From Tetraselmis striata (Eukaryota > Chlorophyta > Chlorodendrophyceae > Chlorodendrales > Chlorodendraceae): DNA of 64,000 bases. Location: positions 62,001 to 126,000 of the forward strand of contig VCJN01000156.1 of assembly GCA_006384855.1 (NCBI GenBank), written 5' to 3'. Position 1 is the stretch's first letter; each line of letters opens with the position of its first letter. The position numbers and the translations under genes were made by a program. This document shows, piece after piece, positions 1 through 10,806 of this stretch. Below the pieces are notes generated by a model, which worked only from the letters and a program-made list of their open reading frames with translations, was not told the DNA's origin and did not search any database.

Positions 1-193
1 ACTGAAAGTATAAAACAACCGCTGACCTTTGGTGACAGTGACCGTATCAGCTGTTCCCATTCGTCGGCTACAAGGTAATCCGTTAGCTGTATATACTTAC
101 ATATATGATGTTATTCTAACAAAATTACGTGGCAGCACAGACATGCTGCACAGCCATGTGATGGCATGTCGTGTGCTTGGGGTCGAGGATTGA

Positions 194-2041
194 CTACCGC
201 CGAGCCATTGAAGCGTTTACGGCACGAGCATTGCCGGCATTCGCTAGCAGCCAGGTCTGCATAAGGCCCTTGCCCTTGATTTCCCGCTCGCCGAGGTCAT
301 AAAACTCTTCCGGTGCCAGCGGTGGTGGCCTGGACACCCCCATCACTGCCTCCGAGGTATCGGAGCTCGGCAGACCCCGCAGCTTCAAGTAGGTGGCGTT
401 GCTGATCTGGACACATTGCGGAAAGCTGGTGGATTTCATTCGACTGGCGACGTTTATCGTGTCCCCGAACAGGCAATAGCGTGGACACTTGTGGCCAACG
501 ATGCCGCTGTACGCAGGACCTGTGTGGATCCCGACACGAATCTGCAACTTCGGTGAAAGCTCTGGAATGACCGCCGGCAGCTCTCTCACCAAATCTGACG
601 CGAATGCGACGAGACGGTTCGCATGATCAGTGGCTGACGCCTTGTCGTGCCCGGCCATTGCCATGTAGCTGTCGCCGACCGACTCGATTTTGTACACGGC
701 GTGCTTGTCCGTAAGGTCATCGAACAAGCAGAACATGCTGTCCAGCAGCGCTATGGTGCCGATGACGCCAAGGGACTGCTGTGTCGAAGGAAAGTCGACA
801 ATCTCCGTGAACAGCACGGATATCTCTGGGAGAGCGTCGATGACACGTCGACCTTGCCGGTACCGCGTGATGACCGAAGGGGGCAGAATCTCCAGCAACA
901 GGGCCTCGCTCTTCCGCGACGACACCTCCAGGCGCCAAAAGTAAAGAAGCTCCAGTTGAACATGTATGCGCGCCAGCAGGCTATTGCGCTTCAAAGGCTT
1001 GCAGATGTAGTCATTGCAGCCAGCGCTCAACGACTCGCACAGTACCTCCTCTGAAACCTCGCTCGTGACCATAATGATCGGCATCACTGCATCCGGGAAG
1101 CTGTTCCGGATGGAGCGGACTGACACGCTGCCGGCAACACCATTGCATATGTAGTAGTCGTGCAGTATAATACTGGGAAAATCGACGCCGGTTGCGTCCC
1201 GCCCTTGGAGCAGCTCCAGCGCCGCCTCGCCCGACGGAACGGCCAGCACCGAAAACCCCTCGCGGGACAGCAGCCGCGTCAACACCTTAGCCTGCACCGT
1301 GTCATCTTCGACGATCAACAGCTCGACGCCTGCAGACCGTATATGAGGCAGGTCATTGCTTGACCGGCGCTTGAAGTCCCGATGTTTGCGCGAGGGGCGG
1401 TTGAGGAGCTCCCGACCTTCGGCGGGAGAGGGATCCGCGGCGGGGATAGCCCGCGCTTGTTGAGGGTCACCATCGTCCCCCTCAGAGTAGCGTTCCCCGG
1501 CAGAACGCAGCGGCCAAAAATGGCCGTCCTCACTCTCACCGCCAGGAAATTGCGGGGCCATGGCCCAGCGTGTGCAGTGACCTGTCAGTAGACAGGTAGC
1601 CCCCTCGGGCGCTCGCTTGTAATACGTGCGCGATCCCAGCTGATACGTCGCTGCCAATGTGCCAGTTCTGTCGCCGGATGCCTCGGGTGTCGCCGGCTGC
1701 CAGCAGCCACTGCTGGGCAGGCCCCAACAGTGAAGGCACTCTGCACTTCCTGCGATGATCGCCGCTGTCAGTAGCAGGAGAATCGTCGATTCTTCGAGCA
1801 CCTGGTGGATGCTGGCCTGGCCAGTACGGGCGACTGCCACTCCGGCGGTGACACATGCAGCAAATGCCAGCACTAGCGCGCCGCCTTGCCGGTTGATCCG
1901 CGGCACCCCGCTCACAGTTAGAGCTTCTGGTATGCGCGAGCTTGTCTCCATGCCGCCTCGTTCGGTACAAACCAAGCAGTGGGGCCGTGTAAGCACCTGT
2001 TTACTGCGCCAGCGGGTGCCGGCAGGGTGACGACTACGCAT
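194..2041 (-). CDS. receiver domain-class III guanylate-type cyclase fusion
   Basis: Single-exon ORF of 615 aa that should make a cyclic nucleotide, probably cGMP, under control of a phosphorylatable receiver. Two hydrophobic segments lie near residues 54-72 and 85-101, suggesting membrane anchoring. A receiver domain follows at about 240-365 with the acidic pair D246/D247, phospho-acceptor D295, T326 and the K348-P349 pair. A short helical linker (about 378-400) resembles the one preceding cyclase domains, and the cyclase domain spans about 405-598. There E453 and C523 match guanine-selecting positions, D457 is the second metal aspartate, and N530/R534 are the transition-state pair. The first metal position is E413 (FTEIVDF) where the family normally has Asp. 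Start: ATG at 2041; a second ATG at residue 31 (1951) would keep both hydrophobic segments. No histidine kinase lies nearby. The family assignment is firm; cGMP specificity is inferred from motifs. Confidence 0.9.
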   Translation of the reverse strand: MRSRHPAGTRWRSKQVLTRPHCLVCTERGGMETSSRIPEALTVSGVPRINRQGGALVLAFAACVTAGVAVARTGQASIHQVLEESTILLLLTAAIIAGSAECLHCWGLPSSGCWQPATPEASGDRTGTLAATYQLGSRTYYKRAPEGATCLLTGHCTRWAMAPQFPGGESEDGHFWPLRSAGERYSEGDDGDPQQARAIPAADPSPAEGRELLNRPSRKHRDFKRRSSNDLPHIRSAGVELLIVEDDTVQAKVLTRLLSREGFSVLAVPSGEAALELLQGRDATGVDFPSIILHDYYICNGVAGSVSVRSIRNSFPDAVMPIIMVTSEVSEEVLCESLSAGCNDYICKPLKRNSLLARIHVQLELLYFWRLEVSSRKSEALLLEILPPSVITRYRQGRRVIDALPEISVLFTEIVDFPSTQQSLGVIGTIALLDSMFCLFDDLTDKHAVYKIESVGDSYMAMAGHDKASATDHANRLVAFASDLVRELPAVIPELSPKLQIRVGIHTGPAYSGIVGHKCPRYCLFGDTINVASRMKSTSFPQCVQISNATYLKLRGLPSSDTSEAVMGVSRPPPLAPEEFYDLGEREIKGKGLMQTWLLANAGNARAVNASMARR

Positions 2042-3375
2042 TGCTACCCCGTGTAACCAAACCCAACACTTCGGATCGTTGAGCAGGGTCCCCGCTCAAC
2101 ACCTGCTGAGCAGGAATACAGGAGATTATCGCAATAGTAGTACTTTGCCTTCGCCTGAATGTACCCGTGTAATCAAACCCATCATCAAAGCAGATTGTAG
2201 TCGCTATATTTTATCTACCAGGAGGGCGGTTCGCGGTGGATGAGAGCATGTTCCATCAATTAGGCAGGTCCGATTTTTAAAATGTTGTGTTTTAGTACTA
2301 TGCTTTCCGCCGGAGAAACAGGGGGGGGGGGGGGGGGGTACTTTGTAAGTGGCCTCAATGTTCGCGTACTTAAGCAGTACTCGGCGGCTGGGAGCGGTGC
2401 GTGAGCGGCTGGGGGCTCAGCCGCGCACCGCCGCCGCGGTTAATATCCAGGCCAGGCATATCCTCACGACGTCTAGGTGATGAAGACGGAGGACTCATAG
2501 CTGAGGTCGGGCGTTAGTTAAATACATACTGTCTACACCGTTGTTTTGCCTTTGTGCAAAATATGTGAGCGTGATGGCTATCACGTGCTCTTGAGGGGCG
2601 CTAAGGCCGACTGTGCGGAGAAGATGCGAGAACTTGACATGCATGCATCATTGCGCAGCACGGCAGCGCAGCGCAGTGAGAGCCGCAACACATAGCCGTA
2701 TGTGGCATACATATGCTTATCGCCGCATGATCACATCACTACTTGGAGGGGTGGATAGGGCCGCCGTACGGTTGGTTGCCATGATATGCTGACTGTAATA
2801 TGGTGATGGTTCCACAAAGTGCCCCACCCCCTCTCCATTTTATGCTTGCATATGGCAGGGAACACCCTTCTGCTCACAACCATGCATTGAAACCATTACA
2901 AAAAAGTCATGCCAATGGTAGTTATTATGCAACTTTGGGCATGTTCTACGAAATTCTGTGAGATCAACATGAATTAAGTAGAGGGCGGCGTGGAAACAGA
3001 CGGGGAAGGGGTTCTACAACATAAAATTAAATCGGACCTGCCTTAGTTTGCAAAATACGCAAGAAGGGTTGGGAAGGGACGGTTGCGGTAGCTAGAACCT
3101 GGCGCAAAGGCAGAAGGTGGAGACACCGCCGCGTCGCGGGGCGTCATATAGGGGTGAGGATTGATGCCGACAAACGCCGCTTGTAGCGCACTAGCCACGC
3201 ATGGCGAAATTTGTAACGTCGGGTAACACCCGTCGTACCTACTTCAATCCGTGTATTTCAAACCTCTAGTATTTCAATATGACCATTAGCAAAGCAAAGG
3301 CGCTCGCAGTCTGCCATCATGTCGCCACTTGGCGTGGCAACTGCCCCAGGAAACCATCCAGCCAAAGAGGTGCCA
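2042..3375. other. non-coding stretch
   Basis: No coding segment that I can support. It contains a poly(G) run near 2322-2339 and AT-richer sequence around 2780-3050. The first 100-200 bases would hold the promoter and 5' UTR of the cyclase gene, but I recognise no promoter element. Confidence 0.5.
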
Positions 3376-3379
3376 TGCC

Positions 3380-4090
3380 GCCAAACACGGCAACACCGTC
3401 GGGTCGATGTAGTCGAGCACCACGCTAGACTTGGTCCATCGCCCAACCGCCGAAGTACTTGATTTTCTGCATCATCACGCCGATCACGGACCTGGTTGTA
3501 GTGGCTCCTTTCCGAAGGGAGTCGGACGTCCGCGCGAATCCCGTGAGGGGGGCGGGGGGGGGGGGGGGGGGGGGGGGGGGCTCTTGCACGGCCGCTAACA
3601 CAAGCCACAGCCAACCGGTGAGGGTGTCCGCCTTATTATAAGTCCACTTGGCTTGCCCCTCGCGGTGGCCGATGGCCCATCGGGCCGCTAGCATGCGTTC
3701 GCTAGCGAGCACTTGATGGGCGGTATCGAAATTGCGAAGGGGCTCCGCGATGTCGACATGCTATGCCGTTGGCAGCCGGCACAACAAGTACTTGCGTGCA
3801 TCGCCGCCATGCTGGTCCCTCCGGCGGTCACGATGGTATAGGAGAATTCCGCCGTCCGGGGCGACCGCGAGGTCTCGCGAACAACACGTACTCAACTTCC
3901 GCTCCACCGCGGCAGAAAAACAGACAGAGTACGACGACTGCCAGGCTGGCGCGGAACAGCTCCACGCGCACCACATCCGGGTATGTGCCCCAAGTAAGGC
4001 AGCTCCCGCCGTAGGGCTTTTGCCAGGATCGGGGATTTCAGCACCACAACACGTTACGTTCGGGCAACGGGGCCTACATTTCATGTTCGG
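3380..4090 (-). pseudogene. tyrosine recombinase remnant (DIRS/Crypton-like)
   Basis: Read on the minus strand, the lower-coordinate part carries two signature blocks of tyrosine recombinases in adjacent frames. The first is S-L-R-K-G-A followed by I-K-Y-F-G-G-W (about 3540-3440), the region of the catalytic Arg. After a frame change near 3435 comes V-V-L-D-Y-I-D-P (about 3425-3400), which holds the candidate nucleophilic Tyr. The first His of the usual H-x-x-R appears to be Asp. Between the upstream part (to about 4090, weakly recombinase-like) and the signature blocks sits a poly(G) run of about 35 nt (3545-3582) that breaks the frame, and stops occur in every frame. This is therefore a dead copy. 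Such recombinases belong to DIRS-type retrotransposons or Cryptons, and no reverse transcriptase is visible next to it. Another N-terminal recombinase fragment lies at 43990-44436. Confidence 0.6.
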
Positions 4091-4489
4091 GGTGCAACGT
4101 CACCTATGACGCCGCACGGCCCTTGCATACCATGCTCACCAGTTTGCCCACGGCCTTGCGCTCCCGGCCGTCGGTGGCCCTTGAAGAAGTTGTTGCATTT
4201 TTGACTGCCGACATGTATTGGGCTACAGGCTAGAGGACTTCATTGGTCGTCCCCATGTCGCCCAGCCACGTGACGTACCGCGCCATAGTAGAGGGTCAAT
4301 AGCCATGGCTTACCGCTCCTCCTCCTCGCGGTACCGGAAAGTACTGCTTCATGCAACTGGCGTACGACGCTACCGTGGCAGGAGCTCATGCAGCTGACAT
4401 GAGCAAGGGATGTGGGCCGCAGTTATTGATCTTTAAGTACTAAGCGGCGCTTCGCGCCGGGGATTTGTGGAGGTGCCCCTACCTCTTGG

Positions 4490-4752
4490 GTTCAGTCTGG
4501 TGCGGGATGCGGCCCGCTTTCAGCCGGCTTGTAGTGTTGATCTTGTAATACTGTTGTTTCTGGGTAACGGGTAATACTGCTTTTAGCGTTAGATTTGTCA
4601 GTAATTTATTTTTTTAAAGAGACGTATTAATTTGTAAAACAGATTAAATCTGCAAGCCGCGTAAAAGCGGGCCGCTGACTACTGGTGTGCATTACAAAAA
4701 GGCCAGCACCCAACCAACCGCTAAAAGTTGTATTACCCCCCCCCCCCCCCTA

Positions 4753-4783
<31 letters not shown>

Positions 4784-4862
4784 AAAAAGCAGCACTGCAA
4801 GATCAAGATCAGCAATACAGTACAAGCCGCCTACAGGCGGCCCGCATCCCGCGCGAGGCCGC
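4490..4862. repeat. imperfect long inverted repeat with poly(C) at one arm
   Basis: The segment at about 4497-4585 (GC-rich hairpin core GCGGCCCGCTTTCAGCCGGC, then TTGTAATACTG) recurs in inverse orientation at about 4722-4855, including a GTATTAC stretch next to a poly(C) run (about 4736-4782). A third inverted copy of the hairpin core is at about 4650-4675. The related core at 30784-30808 lies at the 3' end of the LINE-like fragment, so these are probably retroelement 3' ends inserted in opposite orientations. Confidence 0.6.
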
Positions 4863-4904
4863 GCAGGTCGGGCGGGTCGTCAGGTCTACGGGGCGGGCAC
4901 GCCG

Positions 4905-5017
4905 CGAATTGCCATGCCCGCCGCCTGTACCGGCACCGGACGCCGGACGCCGTCGTTCGACCGTCGCCCGTCCGTCGACGGACGCCGGGCCCCGGGTCGG
5001 CGGACGCGGGGCTGTAT
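4905..5017 (+). repeat. GC-rich inverted repeat, left copy
   Basis: A GC-rich block of about 110 bp (CGGACGCCGTCG and CCGTCGACGGACGCCGG motifs, ending GCGGGGCTGTA) that recurs in reverse orientation at 8562-8705. The two copies flank the LINE-like reverse transcriptase remnant. It is too diverged and asymmetric to be called a terminal repeat with confidence. Confidence 0.55.
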
Positions 5018-5037
5018 ATGTGAGTGACCTGAGGCGG

Positions 5038-5535
5038 CTACACCATACCTGTAGCACCATACACCATACCATGCCACAGCGGCGACTTCTCCCAACCAAC
5101 AGTAGGGATGAGCACGCCCCTCTCGCGCCAAGGCAACTTCATAGCCCAATAATACATTACTGGGTTTTTCCCTAGGCAGCCATAAACCGCGATAGACTCA
5201 CCGTCACCCAGCTGGGCGATAAGCGAGGGAATTATCACCACTTGTGGGATGGGCGCGACCTTGCCTTCGTCCCTGCTTTGTTGGACGAGAGCAGCACCGC
5301 CGAAAACCGAGCAGCAAGGCAAAAGCCCCACGCGGGAAGCCACGAGCAGCGTCACGAGGCACATCGCCAGGTTCATGCGACGTTCTGTGTCTGGATCTTT
5401 CGCCGAGGGCGCCATGGCGACTCGAATTCTGGGGAGAGGCAGTGCAAGCGTTGGGGTGCCGTGTTGGCGGTAGTCGAGTGGGCGCATCAGGCGGAGCGGT
5501 TGGCTTATTAGCTTTGAGTTTGAAATGGCTGCCAC
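5038..5535 (-). CDS. uncharacterised ORF, 165 aa
   Basis: A 165-codon open frame with one hydrophobic stretch near residues 55-85 (LAMCLVTLLVASRVG and following). I recognise no family. It begins and ends within repeat-derived sequence, has no visible splice continuation, and overlaps other open frames of similar length, so it could be a chance ORF. It is listed only because nothing else explains this interval between two copies of an inverted repeat. Confidence 0.15.
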   Translation of the reverse strand: MAAISNSKLISQPLRLMRPLDYRQHGTPTLALPLPRIRVAMAPSAKDPDTERRMNLAMCLVTLLVASRVGLLPCCSVFGGAALVQQSRDEGKVAPIPQVVIIPSLIAQLGDGESIAVYGCLGKNPVMYYWAMKLPWRERGVLIPTVGWEKSPLWHGMVYGATGMV

Positions 5536-5910
5536 TCACGCGCGCTGTGACGCGCCGGCGACGCGCGGGGGTCCACGTGCGCGCGGATACCGGGAGTGGC
5601 GAAATATTCCGTATTTCTGAAATACGGGGAACTCCCGCTGGGGCAGCTCCTGCCGAATGCTGACGTGGAGCGGCAGCGCGGGCTTTAACCGGGCGGCAAC
5701 CGAGAATAAGGTATTTCTCATCCTAAAAAGGGGGTAACCCCATTTTTACCCCATTTTTACATGGCTCTAGGTACCAGCGCAGCGCAGTACTACAACAACA
5801 AATGCTTGTACAGTAGTACCCGTATCATATCCGCCCAGTGCTATATTATCTGCTGAGCAACATGAGCGCATCATGCAAAAATGTTGTGTATCAACGCGTG
5901 ATGATGCGTT

Positions 5911-8170
5911 GTGTATGTAGTCATATCATCGTCATATTGTATGTTTTCGACGGCTCCCAACGCGGCCTGTCCGGATTCCAAGCCATCGAGGGGTCCGCCA
6001 GGTTGCGTCCTCGGCCTCATCATGTTCGCCGCCGTCGCTGCCCGAGTGTATGCTCGCATCGCTGCGGCTGCCTCCAATCGTTATTCGGTGTTGGCAGCCT
6101 TCTCTGACGACGCCAACCTGGTCGGCACTTGTGACGGACCCGCGCTTGCTACGTGGCTGGGTGGCCCCGTCCGCTTTTGCCGCCGCTGGGTTAAGCGTCA
6201 CCATTCGCAAACGACAGGGGTATTGCTAGCTTGGCTAGCTCTTCATCCCCTTTCGGCGCCTATCCTTTTGGGCGTTTGTTGCATTTGCTGCCTTTTGGGT
6301 GCTTCAGCCTCCTCGTCCGGAATCAAGGTGCTTGGTGCACCGGTGGGCTCGGCGGCTTTCGCCCGGAACATGTTGGACAAAACGGTCGAAGATTTTCACC
6401 AATTTATATTGGCTTCCGGCTTATCGGTTATTTGGCCGACCACTTCCACTCCCACTCGGCTACTCGTTTGTTGCAAGTTTGCGGCCGCCGTTTCGGCCAC
6501 CACCTCCGCTCCACGCCTCGGGGCTTGGGTCGCTCTGAGGGGTATGGCGACGCTATTGCGTCATTGCTCGAAGATGCAGACGCCGCCGCGTTTTCAACGC
6601 TCGCCGGCATTTGGGGTGTTAGCCCCAACATCTTGGATACGCCCTCCATGCGCACGCAACTGTCCCTCCATGTCCAGTTCGGCGGCCTCGGGATGGGCGA
6701 TAACGTGGTTATTGCAGATGCCTCCCGCGTCGGCGTTGTGGCCCTTGTGGTTGGCCAAGCTATGACTTTACTCCGTGCTAAACACGCCACCCTGAGCGAC
6801 GCCGGCGCGTTCCTTTCCGAGCCGTCTTGGGGCGTCCTCAATTCACCAAGCTTTGGCCACTCTTGCGTTGGCGCCCGATGCCGATGCCAACGCGTCGGCG
6901 CCGATGTGGGCTGTCGAGCTTCGCGCTGCTCATACCCCGTGTCGTCAACGAGTGTGGGGACGGGGTGCTCGAGGATCTAGAGGGGCCGTTTGCCTTTGCC
7001 CTAAAGTTGCTCCCCTCCAAGTGCTCTCCCGTTGCTCGTGCCGGCTGCTCGGCCGTTGGGGCTGAGCCGGCGTCTGTGATGCGCTCGGTGGCCGACCTCC
7101 AAGCTATCCCGCATTACTTGGACTTCCCCTTGCATTCAATGCGGAAAGTCCAAGAAACCCTGAGCCACCGCATCCACACGGTCCGCTTCGCAAAGCTTGA
7201 TGCGCGTATGCATGCAAGCGGCCCTAACATTATCCGCTACTTCCGGGGCCGCCTCTTACGCGCTGCGATAGCGTTTCTAATGACTGATCCTCCAAGTGAA
7301 AGTCGCCATGATTAAGTCCGTGAGCGTTTTCCCGAGTATACTACGATTCCGTGTTCCGCGTTGTCGCTTGCTGCCCATACGGCCTTCCGGCGGCTCATGT
7401 CCTCTCCCGCCTCGGCGAGCCCTGTCCTTGTGCTTTTTACTCCTTCCCGGTACAAGGCATGCTGGCCCGTTTTGAGGCTGGTGGCGTGGAGTTCACTTCT
7501 TCGGCTTGGGCGGCCGCGTACGCTGATCACGTGGCACATTGCTATTGGGGCGACTCTAATCACGCCGCACGCTACGAGCGGGCGGCACATGGCCTTTCCG
7601 ACGTTTGCCACGACGTTAAGTCCGCCCTAAGTGTGGATGTCCAGATCTTCACGGGCCCGTCGGTGCTTGTTTTTTCTTCCGAAGGGCAGCGACGGCCGGC
7701 CGGCTGATGTTAGGCTTTTTGCATATGGAGGTATCCGCGGGAACACGGGTGATGTCGATACCACCATTGCCTATATCCTCGGCGTGTCAAGCTCGGATCC
7801 AACGACTGCATTGCGGGCCGCAGCGCGCCACAAAATCAAAAGTATAAAGATGGTGTCCGAAACGCCGCCGGCATGCTTCGCTTTGTTCCTTTCATTGTCT
7901 CCGAGTTCGGCTCGATGGCCCCGCACGCTGAGGCCTTCTTGGTGGAGCTCGGGAAAGCTAGCAACACGCACACTGGCCAGAGAGTCGGCAAGCTCTTGTC
8001 TGCGTGGCGCCGCCGTTTCTCCTTGCTCGTCAACATGGCGCCTGCAGATATCGTTCTTGGCGGGATCGCGGCGGCGGCAGGTGATGATGCTCATGCGCCT
8101 GCGTTGCGTCGCTTGTCAGCATGTGTTGCTATGACCCGAGTCATAGGTTGCAAGCGCACTCGCCGCGGCT
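5911..8170 (+). pseudogene. LINE-like reverse transcriptase remnant
   Basis: Frame-broken copy of a non-LTR retrotransposon polymerase. A GCVLG block (about 5998-6020) and the F-S-D-D-A-N-L-V-G catalytic block (about 6100-6130) stand for the Q-G-x-x-x-x-P and YxDD regions. Next come I-K-V-L-G-A-P-V-G (about 6325-6350), then a thumb region with W-G-V-S-P and F-G-G-L-G-M-G (about 6600-6700). The C-terminal region has H-R-I-H-T-V-R-F near 7170 and Y-A-D-H-V-A-H-C with G-D-S-N-H-A-A-R near 7520-7570. It ends with F-V-P-F-I-V-S-E-F-G-S near 7880-7910, a block commonly found at the end of such proteins in algal genomes. The frame changes at least five times (around 6230, 6830, 7340, 7690 and 7850). 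There is no intact N-terminus. A T-rich tail at 8200-8430 may be its 3' UTR. It is dead, but order and orientation are preserved. Confidence 0.8.
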
Positions 8171-8561
8171 GATGGCCTACCCCTGGGCGGTGGTCCCCAT
8201 GGGTTACATGTTTTCCTTTTGGGTTTTTCCATGTCGTTCCTTGGCTTTCAGTGTTCCCTGGACCATTTTGTTCCCTGGCGACTTGTTGACTTTCTGGCTC
8301 TTATGGCTCTTCCTTGCTTGGTTCCTCGCTCCCTGGCATGCTTGACCCTTGGTTTCAGGCGTATCTCTATCTTTTGCCGGCAACCTTTCACAATTGCTTT
8401 TAGTTCCGGTTTTAGTCCGCATATGTGAAAGCACTGATGTAAGAAAAATTTATCATCGTCATCGTGTAGTAATTGCGTTGCTGCTTATAGATATGGAGAC
8501 AAGTAGACCATTGCAGGAGTGTTGCCAGAGAGCCGCAAGGATCAATCGTAGTGGTCCCTAC

Positions 8562-8705
8562 GTTGTACAGCCCCGCGTCCGTCGACCCGCTGACCCGGGG
8601 CCCGGCGTCCGTCGACGGACGAGCGGCGAGGTGGACGGGCGATGGTCGTCCGGCGTCCGGCAACGCACGAACGACGGCGTCCGGCGTCCGGGTCCGATGC
8701 ACGCG
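8562..8705 (-). repeat. GC-rich inverted repeat, right copy
   Basis: Reverse-oriented partner of 4905-5017. It starts TACAGCCCCGCGTCCG and shares the CCCGGCGTCCGTCGACGGACG region and the GACGGCGTCCGGCGTCCGG region, with small indels. The pair brackets the reverse transcriptase remnant. Confidence 0.55.
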
Positions 8706-10270
8706 GCGGGCTCGGCGCTTCACGCCATAGACCTGACAAACGGCGACAACCGGCCCGACCGGCGGCGGCCGGGCGGCCGGTACCCGTACCGGTACAATTG
8801 GTCTGCAGGTAAGTGCGACGGTTATTTTGGCTTGCGCGGAATTATGACGGAATCTATATTGTCGATCTATCGAATGCTCTGCGACTAAGAAATATAATTA
8901 GCTACTCTATCCGCGACTAAGAATTATACTATGTCCGGCGGCATCACACTCAGCTACTCTGCGTTACAACTCTAGCGAAACCGTTCCGAAAGTCGGCGAC
9001 AGACAGACTCACGGACGCACAGACTCGGCATCTCGTAATTAATATGGTAGGATACCGGTACCTGGTACTCCTACACATATGCTGGGTACATCAGGGGGAT
9101 CCAATTATTACAAGCATGACGCTGCAGCAAAAGAATCTACCCGAACTTGCGCCTAAGAATTATACGTTTCTGAACTTCTCCCCCCCCCCCCCCCCCCCCC
9201 ACCCGCTGTGCGACAGCCTCGACAGCCGAGACTGCGAAAGACAAATAAAGGTGGTATGCAATGGTGGTGCAAAGACGAGGCTCTTCCGATTTCATTTCCC
9301 GGTTTAGCTTTCCCGCCCTCTGATGTTGCAGCTTGCGCACTTTGTTTCAGGGAAGTCCATTGCTATGTAATGTACGGCCATGGGACATTTAAGCCGGTTT
9401 TCCTCTTTTAATGCCTCTTGCGCATTGCTGCAAGTGCTAGAGGAGTGTAGCGCAAACAAAACATACCATAGAGTGCCAAACATGTAAACCACAATTACAT
9501 GTTGCTGTGGCTACGCCCTTTGCCCTCCCGGCCTCAGGGCCAACTAACCGTCTACTTGTTGCTCGCTGCTCGGTTTCACTGCTCGTTGTCCCTATGTCGC
9601 TCGCTGTCACTGCTCTCTCGCTGTCACCGTCACTCGCTGTCGATGTCACTCGTCACTATGCTCCCTTTCCAACAAGTCGTGCTCCATATGCATCCGGTCG
9701 GGGCTCAGGGCAAGCACGGCAGCCTTGCCGAGGGAGGCGTCTTCCCAAGTGTCGACTAAGACGTTGATCATACGGAGCTGTGGCAGCGGGGGGCGCCGAG
9801 ATGGCCACACCTCGTCCTCGCTGTTGTCCTCCATCGCGGGGCACGGAGGGTGCACATGGCTGTTGGGCGGTGGGTAAGGTAGGAGTGACGGCGGCTGATG
9901 CGGGCCGGTGCTCAAAGGATGACAGCGTGTGTGGCAGCGCGCAAGGGCGCGCGTGGTCGCGCGAGTATTTATCTGCTATTGTGAGCCCGCGCTTATGTTC
10001 CCCCAAAAAGTTCTCTAAATAAAAAAGCCCCCCCCCCCTCCCCCCCCCCTCCGATTTTTCGGGAAATCGGCAGTTAATAAACCAGGAAATGAATTCGGAA
10101 GAGCCCGAGAGGCTTCAATGTTTTGACAATACAAGAATACTGGTTAGGCCATTTCGACAGAATGACCTGGTGTAGGTCAGTATTGTCCGTGGAAGCTGAG
10201 GGGAGAGGGGTTGTTCCGTAAATTGCGAAAGTTTCGTAGTGATGACAGTAAGCAGTATCCGGCCTTTCAG
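8706..10270. other. non-coding / low-complexity stretch
   Basis: No supported gene. It contains a poly(C) run (about 9178-9199), a low-complexity CGCTGTCACTG-type stretch (about 9590-9655) and C-rich runs at 10027-10052. Short open frames on both strands (for example on the minus strand at 9646-9915) have no recognisable motifs. Confidence 0.45.
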
Positions 10271-10275
10271 CGCCC

Positions 10276-10806
10276 GTGTGCACCGCATGTACTCGTATAA
10301 ATATCCCATCCTGCGCCGCCGCCGCTGCTGCCGCAGCGCGCGTCCGGATGCAAACCAAGCTACCTTCAAGTACGCCTCCTACCTCCCCTCATCACACTTT
10401 CAACACACGCCACCAGCCCATGCTACCCACCCACTCTCACATACCAGCGCATGCGCATCATCATGGCGTCGTCGTCGCGACTACCAGTGCCTTTATAAGG
10501 CTCCGCGTTTCGTTCGGGTGGAACGACAAAGTCCTTGGGGACACCTACAAGCTACTCCTAAATAAGACTCAGAAATATGTAGAGAACAACGACTGCATGG
10601 ACTCGCTGAGGATTGCAGTCGCAGCGGCCCCCGACGGGGCGACCCTGCTGCCCACGCTAGCGGACGCAAGCAAGGTAGAGCATATTTCGTTGAAGGTGGT
10701 GTTGCAGCAGGAGTCGGTGCGCGTGTCGCCTGGAAAAGTGCCATATGTGCCGACGTCAAAACGGTCCGTTTTCTGCGCGCAAAAAAATTACCCCCTTGAC
10801 GCGTAA
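10276..10806 (+). CDS. uncharacterised ORF, 176 aa
   Basis: An open frame of 176 codons with an Ala run near residues 14-21 and a His/Pro/Thr-rich middle. Its C-terminal half (about residues 75-150: W-N-D-K-V-L-G-D-T-Y, then A-V-A-A-A-P-D-G-A-T) looks more protein-like than its surroundings. I recognise no domain. It ends just before a C6-ACGT-G5 palindrome near 10811. It may be a remnant of a mobile-element protein or a chance frame. Confidence 0.2.
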   Translation: MCTACTRINIPSCAAAAAAAARVRMQTKLPSSTPPTSPHHTFNTRHQPMLPTHSHIPAHAHHHGVVVATTSAFIRLRVSFGWNDKVLGDTYKLLLNKTQKYVENNDCMDSLRIAVAAAPDGATLLPTLADASKVEHISLKVVLQQESVRVSPGKVPYVPTSKRSVFCAQKNYPLDA

